A DNA stretch of 64,000 bases from Ferdinandcohnia sp036962685 (GCF_036962685.1 NZ_JBALOP010000003.1:62001-126000); one strand, 5' to 3'. Positions 1 through 9,815 are shown, numbered from the stretch's first letter. Notes: generated from the letters alone by a model not told the origin. A program made the numbers and translations.

Positions 1-2082
1 TTTTTCTTCTTTTAATTGGATTGCTAATTGATCAATCTTGACTGAATCTTGACCCAGTATGTTTAATTGCCCTGCAACCAAATTCATTTTATCCTGGAAG
101 CTAGAAATTTCTATTTGCAGATCATTTTTTTGATCTAAAAGCTTATATCTACTTAAGCTCTTATCTCGAATTGCCTCAAGGATTTGAAAAGCATCTAATA
201 ATCGTTCATTTGATACTTCCTGTGGGAGCCCATATGTTTTCTTTATGTTTGCAGCTTTTTCATCAATAGAAAAACTGACTTTCTCCCATTCCTCAAAACC
301 TGACAGCACCTTATCATATGCCCGTTCATTTATTTGTAAAGTAGCATTTTCGATTTCGATTTGCTGCCTTACTTGCTGATCATGCAGAAGTTTTACTGTG
401 ATATCCTTATCATCGATAGGATTCTGGTTTTTAAGCTTTTCTTGAATCGTGTCCAACTTTTTCTTTAATCTTTCTCTATCAGCTTTAAGTTCATGAATGA
501 TGGAGGAAGACATACCTGATGTGACCATTTTTACAATTGGTAGCACAAGCAGGGCGAAAACGGTTAAAATTCCGGCTGTTAGCCATTCCTGTGAGATATA
601 AAAATAGACAGATGAGAGAAGCAAAACCAGACCAATTCCATAAAATAAACGAGTTAGCTTATTTATATTTTCTGTTTCCTTTACTTTCAATCTTTGGATT
701 TGTTGGGTGATTCTTTCTATTTCATCCTCAATCAAGTCTATTTCTTTTTCCATGCTTTCTTTTGCTGTATATTGGCTTTTCTTCTTTTCAAGAATTTCTC
801 TTTCCTCAATAGATAGTACTTGCTGCTTAAGTTCCTTAAGTTTATATTCACTATTCTCTAACGCATCCTTTGCTCGAGTAAAGTGTTCATCTAGGAATTG
901 CTTCTGCTGTTTATGACGTGCTGTCTCGGAAACAATTTCTGAAAACCTATCTTTTGCAACAATACTTAGGTCTAGTTCCTGAACTTTTTCTGCCGGGATG
1001 GCTAGATTGAGTCTATTTTTGAGTTGATGTATTTCTTCCTCACATTGTTGTAGCTCTTTTGATACCAGCTGTAGTCTATTCCGTTTTTCGGCGGACAGGC
1101 TTTTATTTTCGACCAATTCCACAATTTGCTGTTCATTCTCAAGATATTGTGCGAATACTTGGATTGAACTTTTTTCCTGGCCAAATTCAAATAATTTTTT
1201 TTCTAAAGTTTTTAATTGAGCTTCATATGGTTTAATCAGTGCCTGTAGTTGTTCAAAACGCTTCAATCCATCCTCTGGGTAGGGCTCAAATACGGGTAAA
1301 CTCTGTAATCGATTTTCTAAAGCTTGATACTCTTCTAATAAAGGCTGAATCGATTGGAGCTTTTCCGACACTTTAATTTTATCCTTAAAGACTTGTTTTC
1401 TAGAATCTAGACCTGCTAGTTCACTTTCCATTCGATCCTGTTCTTCTATTAATCCCTCATATTCATTATTTTTTTCTTGCCACTTCGAAACTTTTCCATG
1501 TTCATCCTTAAGACGGATTAGTTCCATATTTAGGGGGGGATTCTTCCCTTTTGGTTTATATAAACTGTCCATTTCCTTTGTTAATTTGATTTGTAATTCA
1601 AGTAAAGCATCCGTTCCTACTGTTCCAGCAGAAAATAAAAACCTTCCGACATCCTCACTCTTTAAGTTATGTACACCTTGAAGCCCGTGGATATTGAAGG
1701 AATATACATTTTGATAAAGGTTTTTGTCCATTCCTTGGAAAAGCTCAGAAATAAAATCTTCTCCTTTAATCGTACCATCTGGTAAATAGACGGATACATC
1801 GCCAGCCGCTTTTCCCGGCAGTCTTTCAATCATAATCGTCCCAATATCATTAGTCTGAATGATAAGCTTTCCACCATATTTTGTTCCTATTTTCGGAATA
1901 TACCGTTGTTCGTTCTGTTGCTTCGTAGGAAATCCAAATAATATGCTATGAATAAAAGACATAAGTGTGGATTTTCCCGCTTCATTTTGACCATAAAAAA
2001 CTTGAAGATTGGGTGATATTTGTCCAAGTTCCACATTTTCTAGTTTTCCATATCCATAGATTTGCATGCCAATGATCCTCAT
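1..2082 (-). CDS. yhaN: YhaN-like SbcC/Rad50-type ATPase (3' end outside window)
   Basis: The reading frame is open from an ATG at 2082 to the window edge, so only the N-terminal ~694 residues are seen. A Walker A motif GQNEAGKST lies at residues 31-39 directly after an SMC/RecF-like N-terminal beta strand. Long heptad-rich coiled coil follows, interrupted near the middle by two hydrophobic segments (around plus-strand 540-660), a feature of the YhaN family. The start is 4 bp after the stop of yhaO, so the two are coupled. YhaN is expected to be the ATPase partner of the YhaO nuclease, as SbcC is to SbcD. The membrane hairpin suggests a membrane-tethered DNA end-processing complex, which is inference. 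The second Walker B half lies outside the window. Confidence 0.88.
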   Translation of the reverse strand, partial: MRIIGMQIYGYGKLENVELGQISPNLQVFYGQNEAGKSTLMSFIHSILFGFPTKQQNEQRYIPKIGTKYGGKLIIQTNDIGTIMIERLPGKAAGDVSVYLPDGTIKGEDFISELFQGMDKNLYQNVYSFNIHGLQGVHNLKSEDVGRFLFSAGTVGTDALLELQIKLTKEMDSLYKPKGKNPPLNMELIRLKDEHGKVSKWQEKNNEYEGLIEEQDRMESELAGLDSRKQVFKDKIKVSEKLQSIQPLLEEYQALENRLQSLPVFEPYPEDGLKRFEQLQALIKPYEAQLKTLEKKLFEFGQEKSSIQVFAQYLENEQQIVELVENKSLSAEKRNRLQLVSKELQQCEEEIHQLKNRLNLAIPAEKVQELDLSIVAKDRFSEIVSETARHKQQKQFLDEHFTRAKDALENSEYKLKELKQQVLSIEEREILEKKKSQYTAKESMEKEIDLIEDEIERITQQIQRLKVKETENINKLTRLFYGIGLVLLLSSVYFYISQEWLTAGILTVFALLVLPIVKMVTSGMSSSIIHELKADRERLKKKLDTIQEKLKNQNPIDDKDITVKLLHDQQVRQQIEIENATLQINERAYDKVLSGFEEWEKVSFSIDEKAANIKKTYGLPQEVSNERLLDAFQILEAIRDKSLSRYKLLDQKNDLQIEISSFQDKMNLVAGQLNILGQDSVKIDQLAIQLKEEK

Positions 2083-2086
2083 CCCA

Positions 2087-3319
2087 TCACCTCCTGTTTG
2101 ATTGATAGAGTTCCCGAAGAATCAGCTTTTCAGCATCGCGTAGCATTTCCTGTAATTCTTCGCTTGTAAAAGTGTCTACATTCCTACGGAAGCTTTGGTG
2201 GTTCCGTAGAGGAAGAAGTGCCTCTTTAAAGTCTTGATAAGTCTCCATGTTTTCTAACAAATCACCAATAAAATGGGATTCCTGTCTTAATTTTTCCCGA
2301 TTAAATTCCATTTGTGTGGTTTGTTTCAATTCGACAACATATACAAAGTTCCTACCTGTAATATCATCGTTTAAAAGGGATAAAAGGTCTTCTTGCATTG
2401 TTTTTTCTTGAAGCCCATCATGGAGCGGTCCTGTTCCTGTATATTCAATCGTTACAAATAAGCCTTGATTTTCTTTGCGAAGATTATCTAAATGGGAAAG
2501 TGACCTATCGACAAGTTGGTCAAAGCTAGTAACCTCAGAAATATCGATTGTCGTATTTCCCCATATAAGGTCTGAGGTTGGGAAAAATGTATAGTCTGCT
2601 CCGGTTTTCGAAAGCTTTACAAGGTAACCACCTTTTTCACCTGTTTCTTTTTTATGTCTACCTTGGATATTTCCAGGATATATAATAGGAGGATCAACGG
2701 AAAGAATCTCTCTTGTGTGAATATGACCGAGGGCCCAATAATCAAATCCTTTTTGCTGGAGATCCGATAGTAAGAATGGGGCATAGCGGCTATGTGCACT
2801 TTCCCCCTCTTTACTCCCATGCAATAGCCCTATATGAAAGGATGCGTCTTCTTTTTTCACATATGATGGGCTTTTGTTTTCGAGTACGGCTCTCTTTGCA
2901 TAGCTAAAGCCGTATATATTCGCAAGTGTTTCCCCATTTTTTATATAGGGTAACACTTCGACATTTTCATTTTGAAACACATGAACATTGCTTGGCCATT
3001 CAAAGTGCGGCCAATTTCCACCAAGATGATCGTGATTTCCGTGGATGATAAATGCTTCGATGTCATTTTCCTGCAGGCGTTCCATTTCCTTTCGAAATCT
3101 TGATTGTGCACGAAGGCTTCGGTCCTCTCCATCGAATAAATCACCAGCAATGACCACGAAATCTACCTTTTTTTCAATCGCAATATTGATTAATCTAGTT
3201 AAAGATGTGAAAGTACTTTCTTGAACACGCTTAAAAACATTCGACGGTAGGTTTGCTAACCCTGAAAATGGGCTGTCCAAATGCAAATCGGCGATATGTA
3301 AAAAAGTAATCGAATTCAT
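2087..3319 (-). CDS. yhaO: YhaO metallophosphoesterase / DNA exonuclease subunit (SbcD/Mre11-like)
   Basis: A 410-residue calcineurin-like phosphoesterase. The metal-ligand motifs appear in order: D11-x-H13 (HIADLHLDSPF), GDLFDGED, GNHDHLGG, LLHGS and GHIHTRE. This is the Mre11/SbcD arrangement, followed by a C-terminal capping region. Family knowledge says such proteins are Mn-dependent DNA nucleases working with an SMC-like ATPase; here that is the next gene, yhaN. I chose ATG 3319 because it has an AAAGGGGG ribosome site at good spacing and begins directly with the conserved first strand. A longer in-frame version from 3379 adds 20 non-conserved residues. Confidence 0.92.
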   Translation of the reverse strand: MNSITFLHIADLHLDSPFSGLANLPSNVFKRVQESTFTSLTRLINIAIEKKVDFVVIAGDLFDGEDRSLRAQSRFRKEMERLQENDIEAFIIHGNHDHLGGNWPHFEWPSNVHVFQNENVEVLPYIKNGETLANIYGFSYAKRAVLENKSPSYVKKEDASFHIGLLHGSKEGESAHSRYAPFLLSDLQQKGFDYWALGHIHTREILSVDPPIIYPGNIQGRHKKETGEKGGYLVKLSKTGADYTFFPTSDLIWGNTTIDISEVTSFDQLVDRSLSHLDNLRKENQGLFVTIEYTGTGPLHDGLQEKTMQEDLLSLLNDDITGRNFVYVVELKQTTQMEFNREKLRQESHFIGDLLENMETYQDFKEALLPLRNHQSFRRNVDTFTSEELQEMLRDAEKLILRELYQSNRR

Positions 3320-3403
3320 CTCAGGCGCCCCCTTTATTTCTATTACCACTATTCTATCACCCTCTGGATACGAATGCACGTTCTTATTTTATGAAATTTC
3401 ACA

Positions 3404-3435
3404 TAAAAAACCGAGGGTGGTAATCTACCCTCGGT
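3404..3435 (-). terminator. Intrinsic terminator after yhaP
   Basis: The 9-bp inverted repeat ACCGAGGGT / ACCCTCGGT (3410-3418 and 3427-3435) is followed, read on the minus strand, by a run of T. It lies just beyond the REP-like palindrome that abuts the yhaP stop codon. Confidence 0.8.
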
Positions 3436-3441
3436 TAAATT

Positions 3442-3470
3442 GGGACCAGGAGAACCGTCCCTCTGGTTCC
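3442..3470. repeat. REP-like palindrome, copy 1
   Basis: An imperfect palindrome with ends GGGACCAG and CTGGTTCC and the core GAACCGTCCC. It begins immediately after the yhaP stop codon (3471-3473). Two more copies are at 24100-24140 and 25659-25728. The ACCGTCCC core resembles short palindromes associated with REP-associated tyrosine transposases in other genomes; that link comes from memory, and no such transposase is in this window. Confidence 0.75.
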
Positions 3471-4724
3471 TTATTTATCACTCTTTGTTAATTGCAGTGC
3501 TTTCTTAATGTCTTTGAATGAGGATGACTTCCCATACATGAGGACTCCTCCACGGTAGACTCTAGCACCGAATATAGCTAATATGGTGATTGTTAGGATA
3601 AGTATTCCGATTGATAATGCGATTTCCCAGGCTGGTAGTGTTAGCATGCCAACACGAAGAAACATGATCATGGGTGCAAAAAACGGAATAAACGATGTAA
3701 TTGTAATCACTGAAGACTCTGGTTTTGTTAGACCAAACATTGCAATCATAAAAGCGGCAACAATTAATAAGGTCATCGGGGTAATCATTTGTTGAACATC
3801 TTCGATTCGACTTACCAATGAACCTAAAAAGGCTGCAAGTGTTGCAAATAGGAAATATCCTAAAAGGAAGAAAACTCCAGCGTAGACAAAGGTTGAAACT
3901 GGCAGGTCACCAAAGCCGAACACTTCGAAAAAGCCGCCTTCCATTCCACTCATGCTTTGCTTTAAGGAACCATATCCAACCGCCAAAATCACAGCGAATT
4001 GGGTTAAGCTAAGTAAAGCAATACCTAGAATCTTTCCAAACATTTGCTTTATAGGAGAAACACTCGAAATAAGAATTTCCATCACACGTGATGATTTTTC
4101 CGTCGCAACCTCCATTGCAATCATATTTGCGTACATAATAACTGCAAAATAAATCACAAATAAAAGGACATATACTAGGCCACGTGCTTGATTTAGTTCT
4201 TCCTCAGATTTTGCATTTTCTTCAAGAGCTTGTTTTTCAAATTGAACAGGAGCATATAGTTCATTGATCTGCTCAGCAGATAATCCCGCTTTTGTAGTTG
4301 CAATTGTCACCTTCAATTGCTGTAGAGCCTGTTCAAGCTGACCCGTTATTTCCGAGTCGGTTATCGACGGAGCTTTATATACTCCTTCTGGAAGTCCCTC
4401 AGGTGTCTCTGTCAAGATGAGATATCCTGTAATTTCCTCATTAGTTACTAAATCTTTTGCTTGCTCTTCAGTTTTGTCCATTTTTTCAAGTACGACATCA
4501 CTAGACATTGCTGTAAAAATTTGCTCATATGCCTGATAAAGCTCATCTGACTCAGTTAAAACCGCAATATGACTTGTTTCATCCTCATCAAATTTTTCAA
4601 TGATGGTTGAAATATTGGCAAGTCCAAAAATAATAAGTGCAGTTATAAGGGTAGTGATTATAAAGGATTTTGTCTTTAATTTACTCACATATGTGTGAAA
4701 TAAGATAATCCAAAATTTATTCAT
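3471..4724 (-). CDS. yhaP: ABC-2 type exporter permease YhaP (NatB-like)
   Basis: A 417-residue membrane protein of the NatB/YhaP type: one N-terminal transmembrane helix, a large hydrophilic domain (about residues 40-165), then five to six helices. It is the permease partner of the ATPase encoded by yhaQ, which it overlaps by 8 bp. ATG 4724 fits an AGGTAGG ribosome site 8 nt upstream; the in-frame GTG at 4733 is less likely. Family members have been linked to Na+ or drug export, but the sequence does not reveal the substrate. A REP-like palindrome and a terminator follow the stop. Confidence 0.9.
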   Translation of the reverse strand: MNKFWIILFHTYVSKLKTKSFIITTLITALIIFGLANISTIIEKFDEDETSHIAVLTESDELYQAYEQIFTAMSSDVVLEKMDKTEEQAKDLVTNEEITGYLILTETPEGLPEGVYKAPSITDSEITGQLEQALQQLKVTIATTKAGLSAEQINELYAPVQFEKQALEENAKSEEELNQARGLVYVLLFVIYFAVIMYANMIAMEVATEKSSRVMEILISSVSPIKQMFGKILGIALLSLTQFAVILAVGYGSLKQSMSGMEGGFFEVFGFGDLPVSTFVYAGVFFLLGYFLFATLAAFLGSLVSRIEDVQQMITPMTLLIVAAFMIAMFGLTKPESSVITITSFIPFFAPMIMFLRVGMLTLPAWEIALSIGILILTITILAIFGARVYRGGVLMYGKSSSFKDIKKALQLTKSDK

Positions 4725-5616
4725 AGGAAGCACCTACCTTCTCGATAAAAATATCATTTAAAGAAGGTTCTTCTAATACAAACTTTCGAACAAAACCTTT
4801 TCCTGCGATTGATTCAAGGATTTTTTGTGAAATCTCTTCACTTTCAACCTGTAGATGAAGTCCCTCCGCTGTTTCCTTTGACTTTGTCACTCCTGCTAAT
4901 GTTTTTAAATGGCTAATATCAAAATCAGCATGGACAATGACGTTTTTCTTTCCGAAGGATCGCTTAATATCCTTTAGTGTGCCATGTACGACTGGTTTCC
5001 CATGATGCATGATGCATAAATGCTCACATAATTCCTCAACATGCTCCATACGGTGACTTGAAAACACAATTGACGTTCCTGCATTTTTCAAATCTACAAC
5101 CGCGTCTTTTAAAATTTCAACATTCACAGGGTCAAGTCCGCTGAATGGCTCATCCAGAATAAGAAGCTTTGGCTTATGAATAACAGAAGCGATAAATTGG
5201 ATTTTTTGCTGATTTCCTTTTGAAAGTTCCTCAACCTTTTTTGTAGCATATTCAGGTACCTTAAATCGCTCTAGCCAGTAATCAATTTGCTTTAAGATAT
5301 CTTGTTTTTGCATTCCTCGTAGTCTTGCTAAATACACAAGCTGATCGCGTACCTTCATTTTCGGATATAAACCTCTTTCTTCTGGTAGGTAGCCGATCAT
5401 GTGGCTTGTATCATAATTAATTTTTTTCCCATCCCAACTAATCTTTCCATCCGTTACATCCAATAATCCTAAGATCATACGAAATGTTGTCGTCTTTCCA
5501 GCTCCATTTGCACCTAGAAATCCAAACATTTCCCGTTCAGGAATTTCGATAGACAGATTGTCAACGGCAGTAAAACTACCGAACCGCTTCGTCACATGTT
5601 CTAGTTGTAATACCAT
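4717..5616 (-). CDS. yhaQ: ABC transporter ATP-binding protein YhaQ (NatA-like)
   Basis: A 299-residue nucleotide-binding subunit. It has Walker A GANGAGKTT, the signature-region motif ELSKGNQQKIQ and Walker B LLILDEPFSGLDP, plus a C-terminal extension with the DUF4162-like fold common to NatA/YhaQ proteins. It is coupled to the permease yhaP by an 8-bp overlap. ATG 5616 is preceded by AAGGGGGAA and starts at the conserved strand of the domain; an upstream in-frame start (5688) adds 24 residues without a ribosome site. Expected role: energising ABC-2 export with YhaP. Confidence 0.93.
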   Translation of the reverse strand: MVLQLEHVTKRFGSFTAVDNLSIEIPEREMFGFLGANGAGKTTTFRMILGLLDVTDGKISWDGKKINYDTSHMIGYLPEERGLYPKMKVRDQLVYLARLRGMQKQDILKQIDYWLERFKVPEYATKKVEELSKGNQQKIQFIASVIHKPKLLILDEPFSGLDPVNVEILKDAVVDLKNAGTSIVFSSHRMEHVEELCEHLCIMHHGKPVVHGTLKDIKRSFGKKNVIVHADFDISHLKTLAGVTKSKETAEGLHLQVESEEISQKILESIAGKGFVRKFVLEEPSLNDIFIEKVGASYE

Positions 5617-5776
5617 CTGTATTCCCCCTTTTCCAGTAGTATCTACGATTATATAGGAAAAAAGTTTCACCAAATTATCATACCACATCGTTCACTTGAT
5701 TATTTGTTGCGAGAAGATTTGCAATCTACTACACTTTAAGTATCAGATTTTTTACTTTGGGGAAGGGGAATCTAAC

Positions 5777-5959
5777 ATGAATTATATGCTAACTGTGTTT
5801 GATAAAACGGGAGAAAAATTACTTGAAGAAAAATTTGAAGCAGCTACTGAAAAAGAAGCAAAGGAAACAGGGGAAAAGATTCTTAAAGAAAAAAATTATC
5901 TAGAGGCAACACACCGCTGCACAAGCTCCGATGGAAAATTAGTGTTATTTCATCGTTAG
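5777..5959 (+). CDS. yhzC: Small YhzC-like protein
   Basis: A 60-residue soluble protein that looks like the B. subtilis YhzC family by its N-terminus (MNYMLTVFDKTGE) and its place beside yhaQ; the name rests on my recollection. The predicted fold is beta-alpha-beta with a charged Lys/Glu-rich helix. No catalytic motif is visible and I know of no established function. ATG 5777 has a GGAAGGGG ribosome site; the longer in-frame version from TTG 5696 encodes an implausible Cys-rich leader. It is divergent from yhaQ and convergent with yhaR, sharing a bidirectional terminator with the latter. Confidence 0.75.
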   Translation: MNYMLTVFDKTGEKLLEEKFEAATEKEAKETGEKILKEKNYLEATHRCTSSDGKLVLFHR

Positions 5960-5998
5960 TTAGGTACTCCAGTTGAAGTTGGCTATTTTCGTAAAAAA

Positions 5999-6022
5999 AT
6001 CCTGCTGAGCATTCAGCAGGAT
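5999..6022. terminator. Bidirectional terminator between yhzC and yhaR
   Basis: A 10-bp perfect stem (ATCCTGCTGA / TCAGCAGGAT) with a 4-nt GCAT loop, flanked by an A run and a T-rich tract. It sits between two convergent genes. Confidence 0.85.
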
Positions 6023-6030
6023 TTCCTATA

Positions 6031-6819
6031 TTATTCACCTTTGAAAATCGGCTTTCTTTTCTCTAAAAAAGCTTGAACGCCTTCGCGGTGGTCCTTTGTA
6101 TTTCTCATTGCAAATTGTCCTTGTTTTTCTAATTCAAGGATATTTTCAAGTTCAGTCAAGTGCATTTGATTATAGATGGCTTTTGTTTGAATCATTGCTA
6201 GTATTGGTCTCTTTTTCCACTTTTTCACCTTATGAATAACAGCTGTTTGCAATTCTTCCTCCGCAACCTCATCAATTAACCCGATGTGCAATGCTTCCCC
6301 TGGAGACAATTGCTTTCCTTCCCACATAACATGCTTAGCCTTTGCTTCGCCTAGTCTTTTTTCAAGGAAGAAATGTGCACCTCCGTCAGGAATCAAACCA
6401 ATGCGGATGAAATTCATAGCTATACTTGATAGGCGGTCGGCAATAACATAATCAGCACCTAGCGCTAAACTTAAACCAAATCCTGCTGCTGAGCCATGAA
6501 TTGCACTAATTACTAATTTCGGTAATAGATAAAGCGTTTTGGTTATTTCAGATATAAGTTCCATTACAGGTTCGAATTCACTATCATCAGTTGAGCTCAG
6601 CATGGTTTTAATGTCTCCGCCGGCTGAAAAACTATGTCCACTACCCGCCAATACAAGGATATCCACTGTATCATTGGCAGCTACCTCTTTTAAACTATGT
6701 AAAATTTGGTTTAACATCTCAACATCCATTGCATTTAGTGACTTAGGGCGATTAAGAGTAAGATACGCTACTCGATCATCCATATGAAGTAACACTTTTT
6801 CTACTTGTTCCGTTGCCAT
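6031..6819 (-). CDS. yhaR: Enoyl-CoA hydratase/isomerase family protein YhaR
   Basis: A 262-residue crotonase-fold protein. The oxyanion-hole segments are visible: the first near SFSAGGDIKTML (about residues 65-76), the second at GSAAGFGLSLALGADY (about 110-125). The catalytic glutamates of true enoyl-CoA hydratases are not obvious, so isomerase or another crotonase activity is possible. It is monocistronic, with its own promoter region and a terminator shared with yhzC. The acyl-CoA ligase and dehydrogenase genes upstream on the same strand suggest a role in fatty acid or branched acyl-CoA degradation. Length matches B. subtilis YhaR. Confidence 0.85.
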   Translation of the reverse strand: MATEQVEKVLLHMDDRVAYLTLNRPKSLNAMDVEMLNQILHSLKEVAANDTVDILVLAGSGHSFSAGGDIKTMLSSTDDSEFEPVMELISEITKTLYLLPKLVISAIHGSAAGFGLSLALGADYVIADRLSSIAMNFIRIGLIPDGGAHFFLEKRLGEAKAKHVMWEGKQLSPGEALHIGLIDEVAEEELQTAVIHKVKKWKKRPILAMIQTKAIYNQMHLTELENILELEKQGQFAMRNTKDHREGVQAFLEKRKPIFKGE

Positions 6820-6893
6820 TATTAAGCCCCCTTATGTGGTGTTACTAATAGTATACAATTATATGAATCTAAATGAAATCGTTTTCTAAATTT

Positions 6894-6923
6894 AAGGCCA
6901 CCCAAAGTTTTTTGGATGGCCTT
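6894..6923 (-). terminator. Intrinsic terminator after acyl-CoA ligase gene
   Basis: Imperfect inverted repeat AAGGCCACCCAAA / TTTGGATGGCCTT just downstream of the ligase stop codon, followed on the minus strand by a T-containing tract. Confidence 0.65.
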
Positions 6924-6928
6924 GGAGA

Positions 6929-8548
6929 TTATTTAACCTTTGACAAATAGTCCTGTAACTGATCTCTTAACGCTCTCTTCAAAAATTTTCCAACCGATGT
7001 TTTTGGAATTTCATCCATGAAGATAATATCATCCGGCAACCACCATTTTGCGAATTGTGGCTTTAGAAACTCGAATAGCTCCTCCTTAGTGGTTTTCTCC
7101 TTAGCAGCATCCTTCAACACAACACATGCCACCGGCCGTTCCTGCCATCTTTCATGTGGGACCGCAATAACAGCAGCTTCAAATACGGCATCATGAGCCA
7201 TTAATGCATTTTCGATATCAACTGAGGAGATCCATTCCCCACCGCTCTTAATCAAATCCTTTGTTCTGTCTACAATCTTGACAACACCTTCTTCATCGAT
7301 TGTGACAACATCCCCAGTATGGAGCCATCCATCACGGAACGCTTCATTTGTCCGCTCATCCTTGTAATATTCATCAGCAATCCAATTTCCCCTTAACAAA
7401 AGCTCCCCCATTTCTTTTCCATCATTGGCAACTTCCCCATTTGCCCCAATCACTTTCATTTCAACTAATGGAACGAGTGACCCTTGCTTCGAACGAATTT
7501 CTAATTTTTCTTCATCCGATAAATCATTTTGGTAGCTTTTTAGACGAGATAAAACAACAAGGGGTGTTGTTTCCGTCATCCCATATGCATGGATAAATGG
7601 TATTTTATATTTCGATTCAAATGCTTTAATAAGCCCTTTTGGAGCTGCTGAACCACCACATAAAATGCGGGTTAAACTGCTTGTATCGTAATCGCCTTGC
7701 TCTAATTCATTTAGTAGCCCGAGCCAGATTGTTGGTACTCCGGCTGACGTCGTTACCCTTTCGGAATCTATTAATTCAGCTAAAATCTTTGGAGTAAAAT
7801 AAGGTCCTGGCATAACAAGTGTTGTTCCAAACCATACCGCAGCAAACGGTATGCCCCATGCATTTACATGGAACATTGGAACAACCGGCATCGCAATATC
7901 GCTTTCGGATAATCCAGCGCTATCAACGAGACCAAGTGCCATGCTATGCAACACAACTCCGCGGTGAGAATAAATAACTCCTTTAGGATTCCCCGTTGTT
8001 GCTGATGTATAACACATTCCAACCGGATCGTTTTCATCTAAATCTTTCTTAAATTCAAAAGTTGGATTCCCTTCGCTTATGATTTTTTCATAATGATAAA
8101 GGGGTTCTAGATTCGATTCCGGCAGTTCATCTTTATCCGTCATAATGACATAAGCTTCAACTGTTTTTAATTGATCCTTTACTTTTTCTAATAATGGAAG
8201 CAGGTCTTCGTCAAACACCAAAACCTTATCCTCCGCATGATTAATGATATAGCATATATGTGCAGGTGTAAGGCGAATATTAATGGTATGCAGGACTGCT
8301 CCAATTCCAGGTATGGCAAAATAAGCTTCAAGATGGCGATGATGATTCCATGCTAGTGTTCCAACACGATCACCTTTGTTCACGCCTATTTTTTCCAGTG
8401 CGCTTGATAGTCTTCTTGTTCGTTCGCCTATCTCCTTATAAGTATGGGTTACAATACCAGATGAAGTTCTCGAAATAACCGTTTTCTTTGGAAAATACCT
8501 TTCTGCACGCTCAAGCATTGAAGAAACTAGCAACGGTACATTCATCAT
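6929..8548 (-). CDS. Acyl-CoA synthetase (AMP-forming fatty-acyl-CoA ligase)
   Basis: A 539-residue ANL-superfamily ligase. Visible motifs: the P-loop-like YTSATTGNPKGVIYSHR, the A5-type YGMTETTP, the A7/A8 region GWLHTGDVV followed by DRTKDLIKSGGEWIS, and the C-terminal catalytic lysine in PKTSVGKFLKR. It should activate a medium- or long-chain fatty acid to acyl-CoA through an acyl-adenylate. The start 8548 (ATG) follows GGGGGAA. It lies 24 bp after the acyl-CoA dehydrogenase gene and is probably cotranscribed with it. Chain-length specificity cannot be read from the sequence. Confidence 0.92.
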   Translation of the reverse strand: MMNVPLLVSSMLERAERYFPKKTVISRTSSGIVTHTYKEIGERTRRLSSALEKIGVNKGDRVGTLAWNHHRHLEAYFAIPGIGAVLHTINIRLTPAHICYIINHAEDKVLVFDEDLLPLLEKVKDQLKTVEAYVIMTDKDELPESNLEPLYHYEKIISEGNPTFEFKKDLDENDPVGMCYTSATTGNPKGVIYSHRGVVLHSMALGLVDSAGLSESDIAMPVVPMFHVNAWGIPFAAVWFGTTLVMPGPYFTPKILAELIDSERVTTSAGVPTIWLGLLNELEQGDYDTSSLTRILCGGSAAPKGLIKAFESKYKIPFIHAYGMTETTPLVVLSRLKSYQNDLSDEEKLEIRSKQGSLVPLVEMKVIGANGEVANDGKEMGELLLRGNWIADEYYKDERTNEAFRDGWLHTGDVVTIDEEGVVKIVDRTKDLIKSGGEWISSVDIENALMAHDAVFEAAVIAVPHERWQERPVACVVLKDAAKEKTTKEELFEFLKPQFAKWWLPDDIIFMDEIPKTSVGKFLKRALRDQLQDYLSKVK

Positions 8549-8572
8549 AATCTATTCCCCCATATCAAAAAT

Positions 8573-9712
8573 TTATAACCCCATATTTTTCACAATGATC
8601 GTTTTCATAATTTCATTTGTACCTGCATAAATTGCCGATACAGGAGTGTCGCGATACCTTCTAGCAATCTCGTATTCCTCCATATATCCGTAGCCACCAT
8701 GGAGATGCATACATTCCGCTGCTACCTTTTTTGCCATATCGGTTAACCACCATTTTGCCATTGAAACCTTTGTCACCACATCCTTTCCAGAGATATGTTG
8801 TTCAATTAAATCATCTAAAAAAGTTCTGCCAATCTCAATTTCAGTCGCCATTTCAGCAAGTCTAAATTGAACATGTTGGAATTTACTAATCGATTTCCCA
8901 AAAGCTTCGCGCTCTTTTACATATTTCATGGTTAACTTTAGCATTGTTTCAGCTGCGATTTGAGCCGATATTGCAACAATCAGCCGTTCCTGTTGGAGCT
9001 GTTGCATTAAATAATAGAAGCCCTTACCTTCCATTCCAATGAGGTTTTCAGCAGGAACCTTTGCATCTTCAAAAATAAGCTCTGCCGTATCTTGGGCATG
9101 AAGCCCAACCTTATCGAGCTTCCTCCCTCTTGAAAATCCAGGAGTATCCTTTTCAATTACTAACAAACTTATTCCTCTATGCATTGCTTTTGGATCCGTT
9201 TTACACACCACAATGACTAAATCAGCGTGAATGCCATTAGTGATAAATGTTTTCTGACCATTGACAATATAATGATCGCCAGCTTTGATTGCAGTGGTTT
9301 TGATGCCTGCTAAATCCGAACCAGCACCAGGCTCTGTCATCGCAATTGCTGTAATGATTTCACCTGAAATACATTTTGGAATCCATTTTTGTTTTTGTTC
9401 CTCTGTTCCATATTCGTTCAAATAAGGAACCACAATGTCGCTATGAAGACCGATTCCAATCATGCTTGCACCAACTCGTTCAAGCTCTTCATTAATCACT
9501 ACTGAATATGCAAAATCAGCATTGAACCCCCCATATTTTTCATCTACCCATGGGCAAAGGAAGCCATTTTCCCCCATTTTTGTCCAAAAAGACCGTGGAA
9601 TCATCCTGTCTTTTTCCCATTCGTTATAAAAGGGGTAGGCTTCTTTATCAAGAAACTTGCGAAAAGCATCCCGAAAAATTCGGTGCTCATCTTGTAAATA
9701 ACGTTCTGTCAT
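8573..9712 (-). CDS. Acyl-CoA dehydrogenase
   Basis: A 379-residue flavoprotein of the acyl-CoA dehydrogenase family: AMTEPGAGSDLAG (about residues 124-136), FITNG (156-160), an RLAEM-type C-terminal helix bundle and LHGGYGY. The residue before GTNEI, where MCAD-type enzymes carry their catalytic glutamate, is Ala. Instead there is Glu242 in QQERL, the position used by long-chain and isovaleryl-CoA dehydrogenases. It therefore probably oxidises long- or branched-chain acyl-CoA. It is first gene of a two-gene operon with the acyl-CoA ligase, with a cre-like site about 105 bp upstream. Confidence 0.92.
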   Translation of the reverse strand: MTERYLQDEHRIFRDAFRKFLDKEAYPFYNEWEKDRMIPRSFWTKMGENGFLCPWVDEKYGGFNADFAYSVVINEELERVGASMIGIGLHSDIVVPYLNEYGTEEQKQKWIPKCISGEIITAIAMTEPGAGSDLAGIKTTAIKAGDHYIVNGQKTFITNGIHADLVIVVCKTDPKAMHRGISLLVIEKDTPGFSRGRKLDKVGLHAQDTAELIFEDAKVPAENLIGMEGKGFYYLMQQLQQERLIVAISAQIAAETMLKLTMKYVKEREAFGKSISKFQHVQFRLAEMATEIEIGRTFLDDLIEQHISGKDVVTKVSMAKWWLTDMAKKVAAECMHLHGGYGYMEEYEIARRYRDTPVSAIYAGTNEIMKTIIVKNMGL

Positions 9713-9815
9713 CGTTATCCCTCCTACTTTAAGGGTTCGTTCTTAAAAAATATATGTGTAATGGTGAGTATATATTAGGATAGGTGCTAAAAATCTACTA
9801 TGATAGAAAAATTTT